Positions 27,149-39,484 of a stretch of DNA of 64,000 bases are shown one piece after another. Below the pieces are notes generated by a model, which saw only the letters and a program-made list of their open reading frames with translations, was not told where the DNA came from and made no database searches. The stretch covers positions 372,001 to 436,000 of the forward strand of contig NZ_RQHS01000019.1 of assembly GCF_004770895.1 (NCBI RefSeq), read 5' to 3'. Each line of letters opens with the position of its first letter. Position 1 is the first letter of the stretch. This DNA is from Leptospira dzoumogneensis. Its GTDB lineage: Bacteria > Spirochaetota > Leptospiria > Leptospirales > Leptospiraceae. A program made the translations under genes and the position numbers.

Positions 27149-28756
27149 ATGATGAATTCCATGGTAAGTTCCGCGATCTCTAAAGAATCATCTATAGCAA
27201 AAATCTGGACGAACGGTGCTATCGTTATCAACCGGATCCGCTTAGGACTAGTAGTTCTTTTTATCCTAACATTGATCGGGGTCTCTAAAACAAACCACCC
27301 TACTCAGGTAATCGCTCATTCCGTCGGAACAGGTTTGATGGCACTGTATTGTATTTTCGAATTTTTCCTGGCGAGAGGAGGAAGGGTCGGGATCAAATTC
27401 CAAAAGACACTGGTGATTTTGGACGTGATCATTCTCTCCGCGATCATGGCTGCCGACTGTAGTATAGATGCGGTCGTAGCAAGAGATACTCTCGCAAACA
27501 TGATCCTATTCTTCATTTATTTTTATATAATGATCTATTCTTCCTTACTAGGAGAAAAAAAGTTCGTACTTCTAATCGGTCTATTAACAGCTATCGGAGT
27601 CGCAATCGCACTTTATGTAGGCTGGAAAAGCGGGCTTGTGCTGACTGAAAATGCAAGCAAGTCCAAAGATCCCGACACTTTGATCTTCTCGGTTCAAATC
27701 GTAAAGATCGGTTTTATGATCACTGCAAGTGTGATCTTGTACCAATTGATGAGATTATTCGAAAATCTAACCGCAGAAGGTTCCAGATTATTCGGAGAGT
27801 CCCAGGTATTCTTAACTCAAATTAAAGATAACCAAAATATCATTCGCAACTCAGCAGAAAACTTAGAAACATCTATTAAAGAATTTGCAGGCTATATTGC
27901 AAGGACCGGAGAAAAGATGGAATCCCAAGCCGCCGCTTTGGAAGAGGTAAACGCGGTATTAGAAGAACTTTCCGCTTCTTCCATCAATAATACTCAATCG
28001 ATTGAAACTCAGAACGAAAGTATTTCGGGGCTCTCTTCTAATTCTCAAAAGTTGGGCAGGATCATAGGAGATATTACGGAATACAGCGAAACACTTTCCG
28101 TATTCGCGGAAGAGAACAAAGCGGATATGGAGAATGTTACCATTGCGGCCGAAAAAACGAATTCATATCTCGCAGACATTGCAAATTCATTCAACAGAGT
28201 GGACGAGATCAATCAGATCATGGGAGAGATCGCGGATAAAACAAATCTTCTCGCATTGAACGCATCTATCGAGGCAGCAAGAGCAGGTGTCGCAGGAAGA
28301 GGATTTGCCGTAGTGGCAAACGAGGTAAGTAAGCTCGCGGACTTCACTTCCGAAAACGCAAAGTCCATTTCTTCTATCGTAAAACAATCCCAAAGTTTTA
28401 TCAACGAGGCAAAGGTTGCTTCCGCAGAAACCGGAGATCTGACTGAAAAACAAAAATTCAAACTGATCCAGACCACCGATCGTATCGTCCAAATGAACGA
28501 GCTCTATAAGGAGCAAAAATTTATCCTTAAAAGTTTTCTAAATGAATTGGATACGATCAAATCCGCATCCACTGATATTCTGGAATCCACCAAGGAACAA
28601 ACCTTGGGTCAGAACGAATTGATGAAGACGATGAGCCAGTTGGAAAAAGACATAAACGAGATCAGTGAAGAATCCAACAAACTGAACACCGAGATCGACA
28701 AGATCAATACTCAGGCTTCCGAGTTAAGAGTATTGAGTGGACATTCTTCAGAATAA
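27149..28756 (+). CDS. Methyl-accepting chemotaxis-like protein, membrane-domain sensor, no HAMP (copy 1)
   Basis: 535 residues: an N-terminal block of about six hydrophobic helices ([17 protein letters not shown] onward to about residue 205), then directly a long coiled coil with the MCP hairpin [20 protein letters not shown]. No periplasmic ligand domain, no HAMP and no C-terminal CheR-binding pentapeptide. At the tip the usual glutamate in ARAGE is valine here (ARAGVAGRG). Paired start codons at 27149 and 27152 follow GGAAGG. Tandem paralogue of the next gene. Confidence 0.88.
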   Translation: MMNSMVSSAISKESSIAKIWTNGAIVINRIRLGLVVLFILTLIGVSKTNHPTQVIAHSVGTGLMALYCIFEFFLARGGRVGIKFQKTLVILDVIILSAIMAADCSIDAVVARDTLANMILFFIYFYIMIYSSLLGEKKFVLLIGLLTAIGVAIALYVGWKSGLVLTENASKSKDPDTLIFSVQIVKIGFMITASVILYQLMRLFENLTAEGSRLFGESQVFLTQIKDNQNIIRNSAENLETSIKEFAGYIARTGEKMESQAAALEEVNAVLEELSASSINNTQSIETQNESISGLSSNSQKLGRIIGDITEYSETLSVFAEENKADMENVTIAAEKTNSYLADIANSFNRVDEINQIMGEIADKTNLLALNASIEAARAGVAGRGFAVVANEVSKLADFTSENAKSISSIVKQSQSFINEAKVASAETGDLTEKQKFKLIQTTDRIVQMNELYKEQKFILKSFLNELDTIKSASTDILESTKEQTLGQNELMKTMSQLEKDINEISEESNKLNTEIDKINTQASELRVLSGHSSE

Positions 28757-28803
28757 ACCTAACACAACGTTAGTCTAGTCCGGGAAATTCCGTCTATTGA
28801 TGG

Positions 28804-30393
28804 ATGGAAACTTCCCATCTAAAAACAGAGTCCACGATCCTGCAGATCTGGAAGAATGGCGCTATTGTGATCAATCGGATCCGATTAGGTTTGGTCATAC
28901 TTTTTATCATTTCCTTAGCGGGAGCTTATAAAAGTTTCCAGCCCTTACAATTTATGGTCCATGCAGGCGGCACTGCTTTCATGGGAATCTACTGCATTTT
29001 CAATTTTGTAGTGAATCGTAAAAGGAATATGTCCATCGGATTCCACAAACTTTTCGTGTTATTCGATGTGAATGTTCTAAGCGCCACCTTGATCTTGGAT
29101 ACTTTCGTTTCTCCGGACGTGGCGGCTGGAACTTTGAAGAACGTGGTATTATTCTTCATTTATTTTTATATCATGATCTACTCCTGTCTTTTAGGAGAAA
29201 GGATCTTCGTTTTGATCGTGGGAGCATTCTCCACTGCGGGAGCAATAATTGCTCTTGTATGCGCCCTTAAAAATGGTGTAGGATTCGTGATGGATGTAGA
29301 AGAAGCAAAACTTCCCTATAATATAAGCGGCTCTACCGAGATCATCAAAATTGCGTTCATATTTGTTGCGAGTGTGATACTCGCTCAGTTGATGAGATTG
29401 TTCTTAAGGTTAACTGTAGAAGGAAACCGCCTCTATACTGATTCCAAAGATCTACTCGAAAAATTAAGTGAGAACCAAAGAATCATTAAAGATTCTGCGA
29501 TTAGTTTAGAAGATTCCATCGTTAAATTCGCGGAATTCATCAATCGCACCGGAGAGAAAATGGAATCCCAGGCAGCCGCCCTGGAAGAAGTGAACGCCGT
29601 ATTAGAAGAACTTTCCGCTGCTTCTACAAATACTTCTAGATCTATTGAATCGCAGAATGCAAGTTTAAGCGAACTTGCGGATGATTCCAAAAAATTAGGA
29701 GAAATAGTTTCAAATATCACGGGTTACAGCGAGGCTCTTTCTACATTCGCAAATGATAATAAAGCGGATATGGAGAATGTTACCATCGCCGCTGAAAAAA
29801 CAAAATCCTATCTGGCGGACATCGCAGGTTCATTCGACAAAGTGGATCAGATCAACCAGATCATGGGAGAGATTGCGGATAAAACGAACCTTCTCGCATT
29901 AAACGCATCTATCGAGGCGGCAAGAGCAGGAGAAGCAGGAAGAGGATTCGCAGTAGTAGCAAACGAGGTAAGTAAACTTGCGGACTTCACTTCAGAGAAT
30001 GCAAAATCCATCTCCACAATCGTAAGACAGTCCCAGAGTTTTATCCAAGAAGCAAAAAGCGCTTCTGCAGAAACGGGAGATCTGACTGAAAAACAAAAAT
30101 TTAAGATCTTAGAAACTTCCGACAGGATCGTCCAGATGAATAAACTTTATTTGGAACAGAGAAATATTATCCGCAAATTCTTAAGTGAATTGGAAAGTAT
30201 CAAATCAGTTTCGAGTGAGATCCATGAATCCGAAAAAGAACAGTCCTTGGGCCAAAAGGAAATGATACGGACCATGTCCCAATTAGAAAAAGATATTAAT
30301 GAAATTAACGAAGATTCGGCCAACTTAAACTCTGAGATTGATCGGATCAAAACAAAGGCCTCCGAACTTAAAGTATTGAGCGGTAATTCCTAA
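28804..30393 (+). CDS. Methyl-accepting chemotaxis-like protein, membrane-domain sensor, no HAMP (copy 2)
   Basis: 529 residues with the same architecture as copy 1 and high similarity from the first helix ([16 protein letters not shown]) through the MCP tip ([20 protein letters not shown]). It keeps the glutamate that copy 1 has lost. The sensor helices differ most in the loop before the last helix ([18 protein letters not shown] against the copy 1 sequence), which suggests different stimuli. 47 nt separate the two genes. Confidence 0.88.
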   Translation: METSHLKTESTILQIWKNGAIVINRIRLGLVILFIISLAGAYKSFQPLQFMVHAGGTAFMGIYCIFNFVVNRKRNMSIGFHKLFVLFDVNVLSATLILDTFVSPDVAAGTLKNVVLFFIYFYIMIYSCLLGERIFVLIVGAFSTAGAIIALVCALKNGVGFVMDVEEAKLPYNISGSTEIIKIAFIFVASVILAQLMRLFLRLTVEGNRLYTDSKDLLEKLSENQRIIKDSAISLEDSIVKFAEFINRTGEKMESQAAALEEVNAVLEELSAASTNTSRSIESQNASLSELADDSKKLGEIVSNITGYSEALSTFANDNKADMENVTIAAEKTKSYLADIAGSFDKVDQINQIMGEIADKTNLLALNASIEAARAGEAGRGFAVVANEVSKLADFTSENAKSISTIVRQSQSFIQEAKSASAETGDLTEKQKFKILETSDRIVQMNKLYLEQRNIIRKFLSELESIKSVSSEIHESEKEQSLGQKEMIRTMSQLEKDINEINEDSANLNSEIDRIKTKASELKVLSGNS

Positions 30394-30473
30394 GGCCTTT
30401 TCGTTTCCTTCTTCTTTACAACCGAGCCCATATTTCGATATATGGAATTTATTCCGATTGAGAGGAGAAGGAT

Positions 30474-31337
30474 ATGGGGACTAAAGTAAAAGCTGCAGTT
30501 ATCGGAGGCACGGGTCTCTATAGCCTTGATGGAATGGAACTTGTAGAAGAAGTTCTTCCGGAAACTCCCTGGGGCAAACCCTCCGACACGATCAAGATCG
30601 GAAAGATCCATGACAAACTGATCGCATTCTTACCCCGCCATGGTGTGGGACATTTTATCATGCCTCACGAAGTCCCAATGAAGGCGAATATTTGTGCTCT
30701 TAAAATTTTAGGAGTAGAAGAGATAGTAGCATTCAGCTCCGTCGGAAGTTTGAGAGAAGAGATCAAACCTTTGGATTTCGTTCTTCCAAGTCAGATCATA
30801 GACAGAACTAGAGGAAGAGAGTCCACTTTCTTCGGAAAAGGTGTGGTGGCTCACGCTCCTTTCGCAGATCCTTTTTCCAAAAACTTAACCGATAGGATCA
30901 GCAAAGCTGCTGCAAAAGTAAATCTTCAGATCCACCAAAACAAAACTTTGGTTTGTATGGAAGGTCCTCTATTCTCCACAAGAGCAGAATCTCATATGTA
31001 TCGTTCTTGGGGTGGAGACATCATCAATATGAGCGTTCTTCCGGAAGCAAAACTTGCAAGAGAAGCCGAGATCGCTTATCAAATGGTTTGTATGTCCACC
31101 GACTACGATTGTTGGAGAGAGAATGAGGAAGCAGTCACTGCGGAAATGGTGATGGCAAACTTAGGAAAGAACGCGGAAAATGCCAAAAAACTTTTAAGCG
31201 CTTTGATCCCTGCACTTGGAAACGGAGATGATCTAAGTCTGAAAAATAGCACTAAGTATTCTATCATCACTGCTCCGGAACGTAGAAACCCGGATACAGT
31301 CGCAAAACTGAAAGTGTTATTCCCGGATTATTTCTGA
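30474..31337 (+). CDS. mtnP: S-methyl-5'-thioadenosine phosphorylase
   Basis: Cleaves methylthioadenosine to adenine and methylthioribose-1-phosphate in methionine salvage. 287 residues. Family motifs: AVIGGTGLYSLDGM, LPRHGVGH, SSVGSLREEI, MEGPLFSTRAESHMYRSWG and STDYDCWR, which fit MTAP rather than purine nucleoside phosphorylase of guanosine type. The ATG has the Shine-Dalgarno AGGAGAAGGA just upstream. Convergent with the next gene, 10-nt 3' overlap. Confidence 0.93.
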   Translation: MGTKVKAAVIGGTGLYSLDGMELVEEVLPETPWGKPSDTIKIGKIHDKLIAFLPRHGVGHFIMPHEVPMKANICALKILGVEEIVAFSSVGSLREEIKPLDFVLPSQIIDRTRGRESTFFGKGVVAHAPFADPFSKNLTDRISKAAAKVNLQIHQNKTLVCMEGPLFSTRAESHMYRSWGGDIINMSVLPEAKLAREAEIAYQMVCMSTDYDCWRENEEAVTAEMVMANLGKNAENAKKLLSALIPALGNGDDLSLKNSTKYSIITAPERRNPDTVAKLKVLFPDYF

Positions 31338-32185
31338 GAATTTGATTTTCTTCGGTTTAGATGGACCGATTCTAAAATTTTAGCCAATCCCTTTTGGTAT
31401 TCGGGAAAGAAGGAGAGATTATTATGATTCCCTCCTTCTATTTCCAGAAATTCTATTTTTACTCCTGATTCCAAAGCTGTTTTGAATAATTTCCTTCCTT
31501 GTCGAAAAGGAACGATCTCGTCTTCGTTCCCATGTATGATCGTTGCAGTAGAATGTATTTTTCTGATCTTATTTTCGGATTTGAGAGAATACGCCAAAAA
31601 CCATTCAGGCACGAAAGGATAATATTCTTTTGCCAGATCCGCCAAAGAAGTATAAGGAGTTTCTAATATAATATAACCGGGATTTGTTTTGGTCCCTAAA
31701 TCCACCACAACTCCAGTCCCGATAGATCTTCCATAAAGAATGATCTCATTCTCTTTTTTTAATTTATCCGTTTTTAGGTATTCATACCAGCGTTCCGCAT
31801 CCTGGTACATTCCCTTCTCACTTAGTTTGGCCCTGCTTTTACCGTAACCTCTATAATCCGTCATGAGAAGGTCCCAGCCTCTAGGAACAAAGTCCTCTGC
31901 GACTCCTCCCCAGCTTCTCAAACTGCCCGCGTTTCCGTGAAAATAAAGAACCGTTCCCTTAGAAGGCCCTTGAGCAGGAAAGAATAATGCGTATATCTTC
32001 TCTCCATTTTCCAATTCCAAAGAAACTTCTTGGAAAGTATAAGGAAAAGAAAACTGAAAGTCTTCGGGCAAAATTTCCGGGAAGAAGATCAGCTTGTCCT
32101 GATTTGAATACAACAAGCCGAAAAGCCCTAGAAAAAGTATAAATATGACCGAGAGAAGATATAACATAAACTTTTGGATTTTCAT
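31328..32185 (-). CDS. Membrane-anchored alpha/beta hydrolase (BEM46/S9-like)
   Basis: 285 residues. One N-terminal hydrophobic helix ([19 protein letters not shown]) anchors it; the rest has the hydrolase core [17 protein letters not shown], nucleophile elbow GRSIGTG, acid HGNEDEIVP and histidine in EGGNHNNL. Substrate unknown. Its ATG overlaps the stop of the upstream phosphatase gene (ATGA), so the two form an operon. Confidence 0.85.
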   Translation of the reverse strand: MKIQKFMLYLLSVIFILFLGLFGLLYSNQDKLIFFPEILPEDFQFSFPYTFQEVSLELENGEKIYALFFPAQGPSKGTVLYFHGNAGSLRSWGGVAEDFVPRGWDLLMTDYRGYGKSRAKLSEKGMYQDAERWYEYLKTDKLKKENEIILYGRSIGTGVVVDLGTKTNPGYIILETPYTSLADLAKEYYPFVPEWFLAYSLKSENKIRKIHSTATIIHGNEDEIVPFRQGRKLFKTALESGVKIEFLEIEGGNHNNLSFFPEYQKGLAKILESVHLNRRKSNSQK

Positions 32186-33549
32186 TTGGCCTTAATTTCT
32201 CTGGTCCAAAGTTCTTTTCCGGCAGAATCAAAAACCCTAAATACCAAGTTCCTTTGTTTTAAAGGGCCGGTAATTTCTATCGTTCCGAAATTCCTTTTAT
32301 CATCCACCATTGTGCCTTCTATCCTTAACGGATTTTTTTCGGTAATCGGCGCATGAGTGGAAGAAGTCAAAGGTGAAACTGTAAAATCATATATTGGATA
32401 TTCGAATCCTTCCTGAATATATGATAATTCCGTAAAGTGCCTGTCTCCGGTCAAAAATACCAGGTTTTTTATCTTCAATTTGGAGATTTTGGAAAGAAGT
32501 TTTTCCCTTTCTTCCGCATATGTGGAATAATTTTCAAAAACGGATAACGGATTTAAGACCTGACCTCCTACTACCACAAACTTAAAAGTCGCTTTGGAGA
32601 ATGCTAATCCATTCACCAGCCAGTCTAATTGCTCTTCTCCGAAAAACGATCTGGATCCGGTTTTATTATCGTTCGCAGTCCTAAAACTGCGATCGTCCAT
32701 CAAAAAGAATTGTGCATCTCCCCAGGTGAAAGAACCATATATTCCTTTTTTTGAATAGTTCGGATTCGCCCAGAACAGTTTGAAAATTTCTTCTGCAGTG
32801 GCGCCCATCCAAAAGGAGGCATCTCCGTCATTCGGTCCCCAATCATGATCATCCCAAACAGCATAATGATGGACATTTGCAAGAAGCGGTTGTAGTTCCT
32901 TCAAGGATCTTTGTTCAGTATAACGGTAAATAAATCCGGTCCTGGATTCCCAATCAGGTTCTCTTAGATAAATATTATCTCCCATCCAAAGCATGAAGTC
33001 GGGCTTTTGAGCGGAGATGGATCCGTAGATAAAGTATTCTCCTCCGTAAGGTTTTACTTGAGTATCATACTTAGGATCATTTACGAATGCACAACTTCCC
33101 AAAGCAAATTTGATATCGGGTGGTCCGCTTTGTTTTCCTATCCAAATAGGTTGTGCTCTAAATTTTTGTTCCGACTTAGGTTCTTGGTATTTTCCGTTTA
33201 CATAAATTATATATTCATATATTTTCCCGGGTTCCAATACGTCGGCAATCAAATGGGCGACATTTCCCTTATAATGTTCCGTATTTACTTCACGAGTTAT
33301 ATGACTTTGTTCCGGGTTTCCGGAAATAAAATATTTCGCGTACACTTTAGAAGGATTCTTAGTCTGAACCCAAATTTTCACTTCTTTATGAGTTGAGTAA
33401 CCTAACATCGGCCCCGATTGGATACTCGAAGGCGAAGCTGTGTCGGTTGACTGACTTTTTCCATAAATTGCGAAATCGATGTAAAAGAATCCAAACAGTA
33501 AAATCAACAAAGAGGTGGATGATAAAAGCGATATGCGTCTCATTGTCAT
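32182..33549 (-). CDS. PhoD-like metallophosphatase
   Basis: 455 residues. The N-terminal hydrophobic segment ([20 protein letters not shown]) exports or anchors it. An N-terminal beta domain ([17 protein letters not shown]) is followed by the metal-binding phosphatase core: [35 protein letters not shown] and [11 protein letters not shown]. PhoD enzymes are calcium/iron phosphodiesterases with broad phosphate-scavenging use; the true substrate is not known here. Two ATG codons, at 33549 and 33543, are equally possible. Confidence 0.87.
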   Translation of the reverse strand: MTMRRISLLSSTSLLILLFGFFYIDFAIYGKSQSTDTASPSSIQSGPMLGYSTHKEVKIWVQTKNPSKVYAKYFISGNPEQSHITREVNTEHYKGNVAHLIADVLEPGKIYEYIIYVNGKYQEPKSEQKFRAQPIWIGKQSGPPDIKFALGSCAFVNDPKYDTQVKPYGGEYFIYGSISAQKPDFMLWMGDNIYLREPDWESRTGFIYRYTEQRSLKELQPLLANVHHYAVWDDHDWGPNDGDASFWMGATAEEIFKLFWANPNYSKKGIYGSFTWGDAQFFLMDDRSFRTANDNKTGSRSFFGEEQLDWLVNGLAFSKATFKFVVVGGQVLNPLSVFENYSTYAEEREKLLSKISKLKIKNLVFLTGDRHFTELSYIQEGFEYPIYDFTVSPLTSSTHAPITEKNPLRIEGTMVDDKRNFGTIEITGPLKQRNLVFRVFDSAGKELWTREIKAK

Positions 33550-33605
33550 GAAATATCTTGAAGCCTTAAGCTTCTTTCAAATCAAAAAAAAGGGAAAGAA
33601 CGGAA

Positions 33606-35408
33606 ATGACGAGGGGAGAATCTAGAAAACTCAGATGGAGACTGACCTTAGGCCTGGAGCTGCTAACTTCAGTTCTTGCCGTCCCTTTGGCAGTTCTATT
33701 CATTATAGCGGCTGGAGCGTATGACTTTAATAAGGCGATCGCATTGATCGGATCCTCCACGATCGCACTGCTCAGTTCTTATTTTTTTCCTACGGTCCGA
33801 TTCTTGTATTTGGGAAAACTCTTATCAAACCTGGAACCGGCTAATTGGGAAAAGCTGAACACAAAGGGAAAGGTCGAAGTAAAAAGAAAGTTACTGAATT
33901 TTCCTTTGTTAAACTCGGGATTCTATTTAATTCAATGGAGTTATGGAATTCCTACGGCTTGGAAATTAATGCACTTTTTCTTCATTCCTCAATTTTTCGA
34001 ATCAGCTCCATTTTTACTCTTACCTCTGATCATTTATCCTACTTTAGGAATTTCCCATTTCTTTTTGACCGAATCGGTTCTTGCAGAAGTGCTGGAGTCC
34101 GACAGATTGAACGGGCTTCCATTAGAAGAAAAAGATATCCGTAAAGTTTCTATTTTTGCTAGGATCATTTCTACGATCGCATCCATCACTTTATTGCCTG
34201 TTGTGATCTTCGGTTATCTCTTACTAGAAGAGACTTCCGGTTGGTTAAAACTGGGAGATGTCACTTTAGCACTTTCCCTTACCATACTTTTTATGGTGAT
34301 CACTCTTACCATTTCTTCCTACTTATTGGCCGCTAGTATTCGCAGGAATTCCAAAAACATGATGAATGCGTTTGTGGAAATGTCACAAGGTGAGTTGGAT
34401 ATCCTTCTTCCTATGGTTTCTACGGACGAGTTGGGAAGAAGCAGCAAAATGCTGAATGATTTTGTGAAACGACTTAGGATCGTTGTCAAAACCGTAATGA
34501 AAGAATCCGAAAAACTCTCTCAAAGCTCCAAGGTTTTGGAAGAAAGAACTAAAGATCTTTCTTTAAAAATGCAGGAACAGGCCGCATCCACTGAACAAAT
34601 GAGTTCAGGTGTGGAGGAAATTGCTGCATCCATTCAGTCTACTTCTTCCAGAGCTGAAAGCCAATCGGATACCGTAGAACAAGCATCCGCATCGCTTGCC
34701 GAATTAGAGGACAGGATCCGCAATGTTCATACTTCTCTAATGGATACTAAAAATGACGCGGAAAGAATGAGATTAGAAACTTCTAATGGAGAATCCGCAT
34801 TACAATCCACTCGAGACGCAATGGCGGAAATAGAATCCAATACCGCTAAAATGGAAGCGAGTGTAAATGTGATCCATGAGATTACGGATAGGATCGGACT
34901 TCTTTCCTTAAACGCCGCCATCGAAGCGGCCCGCGCAGGAGAAGCAGGAAAAGGTTTTGCGGTAGTAGCCCAAGAGATTTCCAAACTGGGAGAACAGACC
35001 CAAGAGAATGCAAAAAGGATCCGGGCAACATTGGCAGAAGCGGTAAAGGCAACCAACTCGGGAAGAGAAGTTCTAGGAAATACGGAAGTCGCGTTCAGAA
35101 GAATAGGCGACACTGCTCAAAATACATCCGAAAGAATTTTGCAGGTTTCTTCCTTGTCCGAATCACAATTGGTGGCAAGCGCTCAGGTAAAAAATGCGTT
35201 TTCTGAACTGATCCGATCCGCGGATGAGATCCGAAATCATACAAAAGAACAATCCCAGACTTCTTTAGAATTCTCTAAAACGATTGGAAGTATTTCAGAA
35301 GCTACCGAGTTTTTGAACGGAATAGTAAATGATATCGACTCTCTCGCAGAGAAGCTTGCTCATCAAGCGAGTTCCTTGAAAAAAGAAGTAGAGTTTTTTA
35401 AAACCTGA
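33606..35408 (+). CDS. Methyl-accepting chemotaxis-like protein with HAMP
   Basis: 600 residues. About six N-terminal helices occupy residues 15-240, then a HAMP-like linker (AASIRRNSKNMMNAFVEM, SQGELDILLPMVSTDELG) and the full MCP signalling domain with tip ITDRIGLLSLNAAIEAARAG and GKGFAVVAQEISKLG. Different from the tandem pair in having HAMP and a longer coil. Divergent from the PhoD gene across 56 bp. It ends only 1 nt before the opposite-strand histidine kinase stop. Confidence 0.9.
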   Translation: MTRGESRKLRWRLTLGLELLTSVLAVPLAVLFIIAAGAYDFNKAIALIGSSTIALLSSYFFPTVRFLYLGKLLSNLEPANWEKLNTKGKVEVKRKLLNFPLLNSGFYLIQWSYGIPTAWKLMHFFFIPQFFESAPFLLLPLIIYPTLGISHFFLTESVLAEVLESDRLNGLPLEEKDIRKVSIFARIISTIASITLLPVVIFGYLLLEETSGWLKLGDVTLALSLTILFMVITLTISSYLLAASIRRNSKNMMNAFVEMSQGELDILLPMVSTDELGRSSKMLNDFVKRLRIVVKTVMKESEKLSQSSKVLEERTKDLSLKMQEQAASTEQMSSGVEEIAASIQSTSSRAESQSDTVEQASASLAELEDRIRNVHTSLMDTKNDAERMRLETSNGESALQSTRDAMAEIESNTAKMEASVNVIHEITDRIGLLSLNAAIEAARAGEAGKGFAVVAQEISKLGEQTQENAKRIRATLAEAVKATNSGREVLGNTEVAFRRIGDTAQNTSERILQVSSLSESQLVASAQVKNAFSELIRSADEIRNHTKEQSQTSLEFSKTIGSISEATEFLNGIVNDIDSLAEKLAHQASSLKKEVEFFKT

Positions 35409-35409
35409 T

Positions 35410-38400
35410 TCAAGTCTTAGGAAGAAGTACCTTAAATACCGTCTTCCCAGGCTTCGAGTTGAATTCTATTCTTCCTCCATGTTTTAAAACGATCCTTCTG
35501 GAAATATCCAGACCTAGACCGCTTCCTTCACCGGGAGCCTTAGTGGTATAAAAAGGATCGAATATTTTAGATTTAATATCCGCCGAGATACCGGGACCGT
35601 TATCCGAAATCAAAACGGAAACATCAGAGTCGGAATCTAAAATCGAAATTTTGATCTTTCCTTTGAACTGCATGGCTTGCAAAGAATTGTAAATTAAGTT
35701 TGTCCAAACCTGGATCAAGTCATCCGGATAAGCGTAGATGATCGGCCTCGCTTGGAAGTCCAATTCTACTTCTACTCCGTTTTTGATCTGGTTATGATAG
35801 ATTGTAAGAACAGTTTCTATATTCTCCGCAAGATCAGTTTCGATCTTGCCTTCCCCGGAATCGATATGAGCAAAACTTTTAAGAGCATACACTATCTTAG
35901 AAGTTCTGTCTACCGCCAGACGAATGGATGCTGCATTCTTATATGTTTGGATCTCTTCGATCGCAAAATCCAAAAGTGCAAGATTCGTCTTGGCCTGGAA
36001 AATTTCAGGGAATTCTTCCGTAGAATGGTATAATCCGACATCCATCAATCTATCCGCTAGATCATACGGATTTTCAAAACCAAGTTCGCTCAGAGTATTT
36101 TTTAATTTTTTAAGAACATTCCTTCTTTCTTCTCTAGACACTTGGATCTCTTTATTGGAAATTCCTGCACGAATAAACTCTGATAATCGTTTTATATAAC
36201 TTGGTTCTGCATCGGCAAAAAACGGACCCAATTTTTTCAAACGTTCCGGAGAAGAGTCCAAATAAGCTCTCAATTCGCCGCTCAGAGCAGAGATGGCTCC
36301 TAACGGATTATTGATCTCATGAGCGATACCCGCGACCAACTGTCCGAGCGCTGCCATTTTTTCGGAAAGGATAAGCTGGTCCTGGGTCTTCTTTAAATTG
36401 TCTAAGGCGGAAGCCAACTCCGAAGTCCGGATACGAACTGCATTTTCTAGTTCTTCTTTAGCTTCTCTTCTTTCGGAATTTAATAATAACTGAGTGACTT
36501 GTTCCGCAACCGTAACTACGAACTGCTGCTCGAAACCTTTCCATCTGCGAAGAACACCCCTATGTTCTAAACAGATGGCTCCGTAAATCCCTCCTCTTAA
36601 GAAGATAGGAGCATTCAACAAAGATTGGATCCCAAGAGGAATACTGTAAGACTCCGCAAACTCGGATGTTCTTGGATCATTCACCACATCATATGCATCC
36701 ACTAATCTTTCAGTCTTCATCGAAGAAAAATATTTAGGATATTCTTTGAGATCCATTACGGATGGATCCATATAAGACAGAAACTTTTGATCCCAGCCTG
36801 AGACCAAAGACCAGATAGTTTTTTCCCTATCTGAAAAAAGCCAAATGGATGCGCGGTCACATCCCAATGTTTCCGTGCACATTTTGACTATATTATTTAA
36901 ACCTGCGGAAATATTACCGGAAGCAAAATCCGGATCTGTCGCCATATTCAAAAGGACTCTTGCCTGTTCGGAAATTTTTAAGTTCTCTTCCTCTTTTTCC
37001 CTCGCTGCTGCTTTTCCGGCAGTATTGTCCTTTGTTATTGCAACGATTGCAGGTCTTCCGACTAAGTTTACGATCCGGCCGGAAAAAATCGAATCCACTC
37101 GAGTCCCGTCTTTTCTGATAAAAGGTATATCAAGATCTCTTAATATACCTTCTTCTTTCATCCGGTTGATGAGTTCACGTTTGACATTAGGATCAGGCCA
37201 AATTCCCAGATCTATAGAGTTCTTTCCGATTGCTTCTTCTTTCGTGTATCCGAATAGATCGTAGAACATCGAGTTCACACTGATATATTTCCCTGTTTCC
37301 AGATCGGAAATACAGATCGTATCCGGGTTTAGATCGAATACTTTCTCGAATAGATCCTTACTCTCCTCTAATTGTAAAAGATACTGATCTCTTTCCTGTT
37401 CTACTTTTTTCTTGTCGGTGACATCGATCAAAAGAGCAAGAAGCATCATCTTGTCTCCTATCTTAAACACCCTGTTTCCTGAAATTACATGCCTTTCCGT
37501 ATTATCCGATCGGTTGATTGTAGCTTCTATATTTTTGGACCAGCCGAATTCTTCTAGTTCTTTGCGGATCTTTGCTCTATCTAAAGGGCCTTTCCAAATC
37601 CCCAGCTCGAAGGAAGTTTTTCCTATGATCTCTTCTCTTGTATATCCGATCAGTTCACAATATTCTTGGTTAATCTCTCTGTAAGTTCCGGTTTCCAGAT
37701 CGGAAAGAGAAACTGCGGCAGGATTCATTTGGAAAATTTTCTCAAAAAGCTCCTTATTATGCCGGACCTCTGCATTCAGTCTTCTCGTCTGCTCTTCCGC
37801 TTCCAGACGATCTCTAATATCCGTTGCGAGAGAAATAACATGAGGTCTTCCGTTTAATTTTACGATCCTTCCCGAATACAAGATAGGCATCGCAGTTCCG
37901 TCGGCAGCTCGGAAGACAGTCTCAATATTACTGACTTCTCCCTTCTCATCTAACTGTTTGTAAATTTCCGTCCTTCTATCCGGATCATAATCCCAGATCC
38001 TAATATCAACCGTAAGTTTTCCGATTACTTCGGATCTTTTGAGTTTTATAAATTCCAAAAATCTTTCGTTCACATCTATGATCTTTCTGGAAGTCAGATC
38101 GGTAAGAACCACCGCGGAAGGGATCAATTGGAATAATCTTTGGAAAAGTTCCTTACTCTTTTCAAGCTCGGAAGCAAGATTTTCCAAATCCGCTTGGGCT
38201 TCTTTGATATGAGTGATATCATGACCTACAGCTAGGATCTTTTTTTCACCGCCTGCCTCTATCACTCTAGCGGAGAATAGAATGGACCGGACCTTCCCGT
38301 CTGCGGTGCCCATCTTCACTTCTAGATTATCTACTGCACCTTTTTGGAGTAGAAGTCCACGGATAATTTCTCTGTCGCTTAGATCGTAATAAACTCCTAG

Positions 38401-39369
38401 ATCTGCCGGCGATTTACCGATGATCTCTTCGTTTGTTTTTCCGATCAGGCTTAAGAACAGATCGTTTGCATCAAGATAAGTCCCATCCGATTTAGACAAT
38501 GTGATCGCAGTCGGGTTCAATCGAATGATCTGGTTGAGTATTTCTTGGTTCTCTTTGAGTTCGTCTAAAAGTTTTTGTTTTTCTACTTCTTCTTTTACCC
38601 TGTCCGTGATGGGAACTGTGATCGTGAGTAGTTTTAAAGAACCTGCATATTCGATCGGGTGAGCGGAGAAGAGTCCCCAAAATTCTTCTCCTAGTTTATT
38701 CGTAAAACGTAATTCTATATCTCTGACAAAACCTTCTTTCTTGATGGCTTCTACTATATCCGCTCTGGTCTCTGCAGAGCTCCAGAAACCTAGTTCTAAT
38801 GCATTTTTGCCGACTATCTCTTCTTCAGAATATTTCACCTGAATACAAAACTGTCTGTTTACTTTTAGATATTTACCTGTTTCGATCTCTGTGATCGCCA
38901 TAGGCAAAGGATTCATATCGAAAAATTTTTCGAGAGCTCTCCATCCTATCTCCGGATGAGTTATATCCTCTTTAGAAAGTTCACTTTGTTGTTTGGGGGA
39001 ACGAATATGGATCCATGTTGTAGTTTCGGAATCTGTTTCTCCCTGGATCTTAAAACCTTGGCAATAGAATGTTCTGATCTCTTTAGTCTTAAGTAAAAAA
39101 TAACCCAAATACCAATTGGTTTTTTCTTCTTTTTTGAGATATTCGAAAATCCCGTTTCGAATATCCGAGATCAGATTAAAATCTATCTCTTTTAACTCTT
39201 TGGAAGAATAGCCCAAGATCTGTAATGCTGCCGGATTCGCTTCGATCAGATTTCCGGAAGAAGAAAATACAAGAACTCCGTCCCCGATCCTTTCGAAAAA
39301 CTGCCTGAGGATATTGAGCTGTGAAAGGGAAGATTCCAAACTTTTATCACCGAGGGAATAAACCCTCAA
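35410..39369 (-). CDS. Cytoplasmic multi-PAS/GAF hybrid sensor histidine kinase
   Basis: 1319 residues with no membrane helix. About six PAS domains fill residues 15-785; the repeated ending [12 protein letters not shown] and the block [12 protein letters not shown] recur, showing internal duplication. A GAF domain follows (about 795-965, CDRASIWLF). The H box [12 protein letters not shown] carries H1017. Roughly 130 residues of extra helices lie between it and the ATPase domain, which has [16 protein letters not shown] at the end. No receiver domain, and no response regulator is adjacent. It is transcribed toward the chemoreceptor at 33606. Confidence 0.9.
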   Translation of the reverse strand: MRVYSLGDKSLESSLSQLNILRQFFERIGDGVLVFSSSGNLIEANPAALQILGYSSKELKEIDFNLISDIRNGIFEYLKKEEKTNWYLGYFLLKTKEIRTFYCQGFKIQGETDSETTTWIHIRSPKQQSELSKEDITHPEIGWRALEKFFDMNPLPMAITEIETGKYLKVNRQFCIQVKYSEEEIVGKNALELGFWSSAETRADIVEAIKKEGFVRDIELRFTNKLGEEFWGLFSAHPIEYAGSLKLLTITVPITDRVKEEVEKQKLLDELKENQEILNQIIRLNPTAITLSKSDGTYLDANDLFLSLIGKTNEEIIGKSPADLGVYYDLSDREIIRGLLLQKGAVDNLEVKMGTADGKVRSILFSARVIEAGGEKKILAVGHDITHIKEAQADLENLASELEKSKELFQRLFQLIPSAVVLTDLTSRKIIDVNERFLEFIKLKRSEVIGKLTVDIRIWDYDPDRRTEIYKQLDEKGEVSNIETVFRAADGTAMPILYSGRIVKLNGRPHVISLATDIRDRLEAEEQTRRLNAEVRHNKELFEKIFQMNPAAVSLSDLETGTYREINQEYCELIGYTREEIIGKTSFELGIWKGPLDRAKIRKELEEFGWSKNIEATINRSDNTERHVISGNRVFKIGDKMMLLALLIDVTDKKKVEQERDQYLLQLEESKDLFEKVFDLNPDTICISDLETGKYISVNSMFYDLFGYTKEEAIGKNSIDLGIWPDPNVKRELINRMKEEGILRDLDIPFIRKDGTRVDSIFSGRIVNLVGRPAIVAITKDNTAGKAAAREKEEENLKISEQARVLLNMATDPDFASGNISAGLNNIVKMCTETLGCDRASIWLFSDREKTIWSLVSGWDQKFLSYMDPSVMDLKEYPKYFSSMKTERLVDAYDVVNDPRTSEFAESYSIPLGIQSLLNAPIFLRGGIYGAICLEHRGVLRRWKGFEQQFVVTVAEQVTQLLLNSERREAKEELENAVRIRTSELASALDNLKKTQDQLILSEKMAALGQLVAGIAHEINNPLGAISALSGELRAYLDSSPERLKKLGPFFADAEPSYIKRLSEFIRAGISNKEIQVSREERRNVLKKLKNTLSELGFENPYDLADRLMDVGLYHSTEEFPEIFQAKTNLALLDFAIEEIQTYKNAASIRLAVDRTSKIVYALKSFAHIDSGEGKIETDLAENIETVLTIYHNQIKNGVEVELDFQARPIIYAYPDDLIQVWTNLIYNSLQAMQFKGKIKISILDSDSDVSVLISDNGPGISADIKSKIFDPFYTTKAPGEGSGLGLDISRRIVLKHGGRIEFNSKPGKTVFKVLLPKT

Positions 39370-39484
39370 ATACTAATGGACTAAATAACGCTAGAAACTA
39401 CTTTTCTAAAACTTTCATTTTTTTTCCAAAAATTAAGAAAGTTGCAATCCTAAAGGACACGTTACTCGAAAAGGCCTACCTATT

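Noticed and set aside
35752..37857. Plus-strand ORFs of up to 139 codons inside the PAS kinase gene
   Set aside because: All lie entirely within a well-supported minus-strand CDS and look like low-complexity antisense translation.
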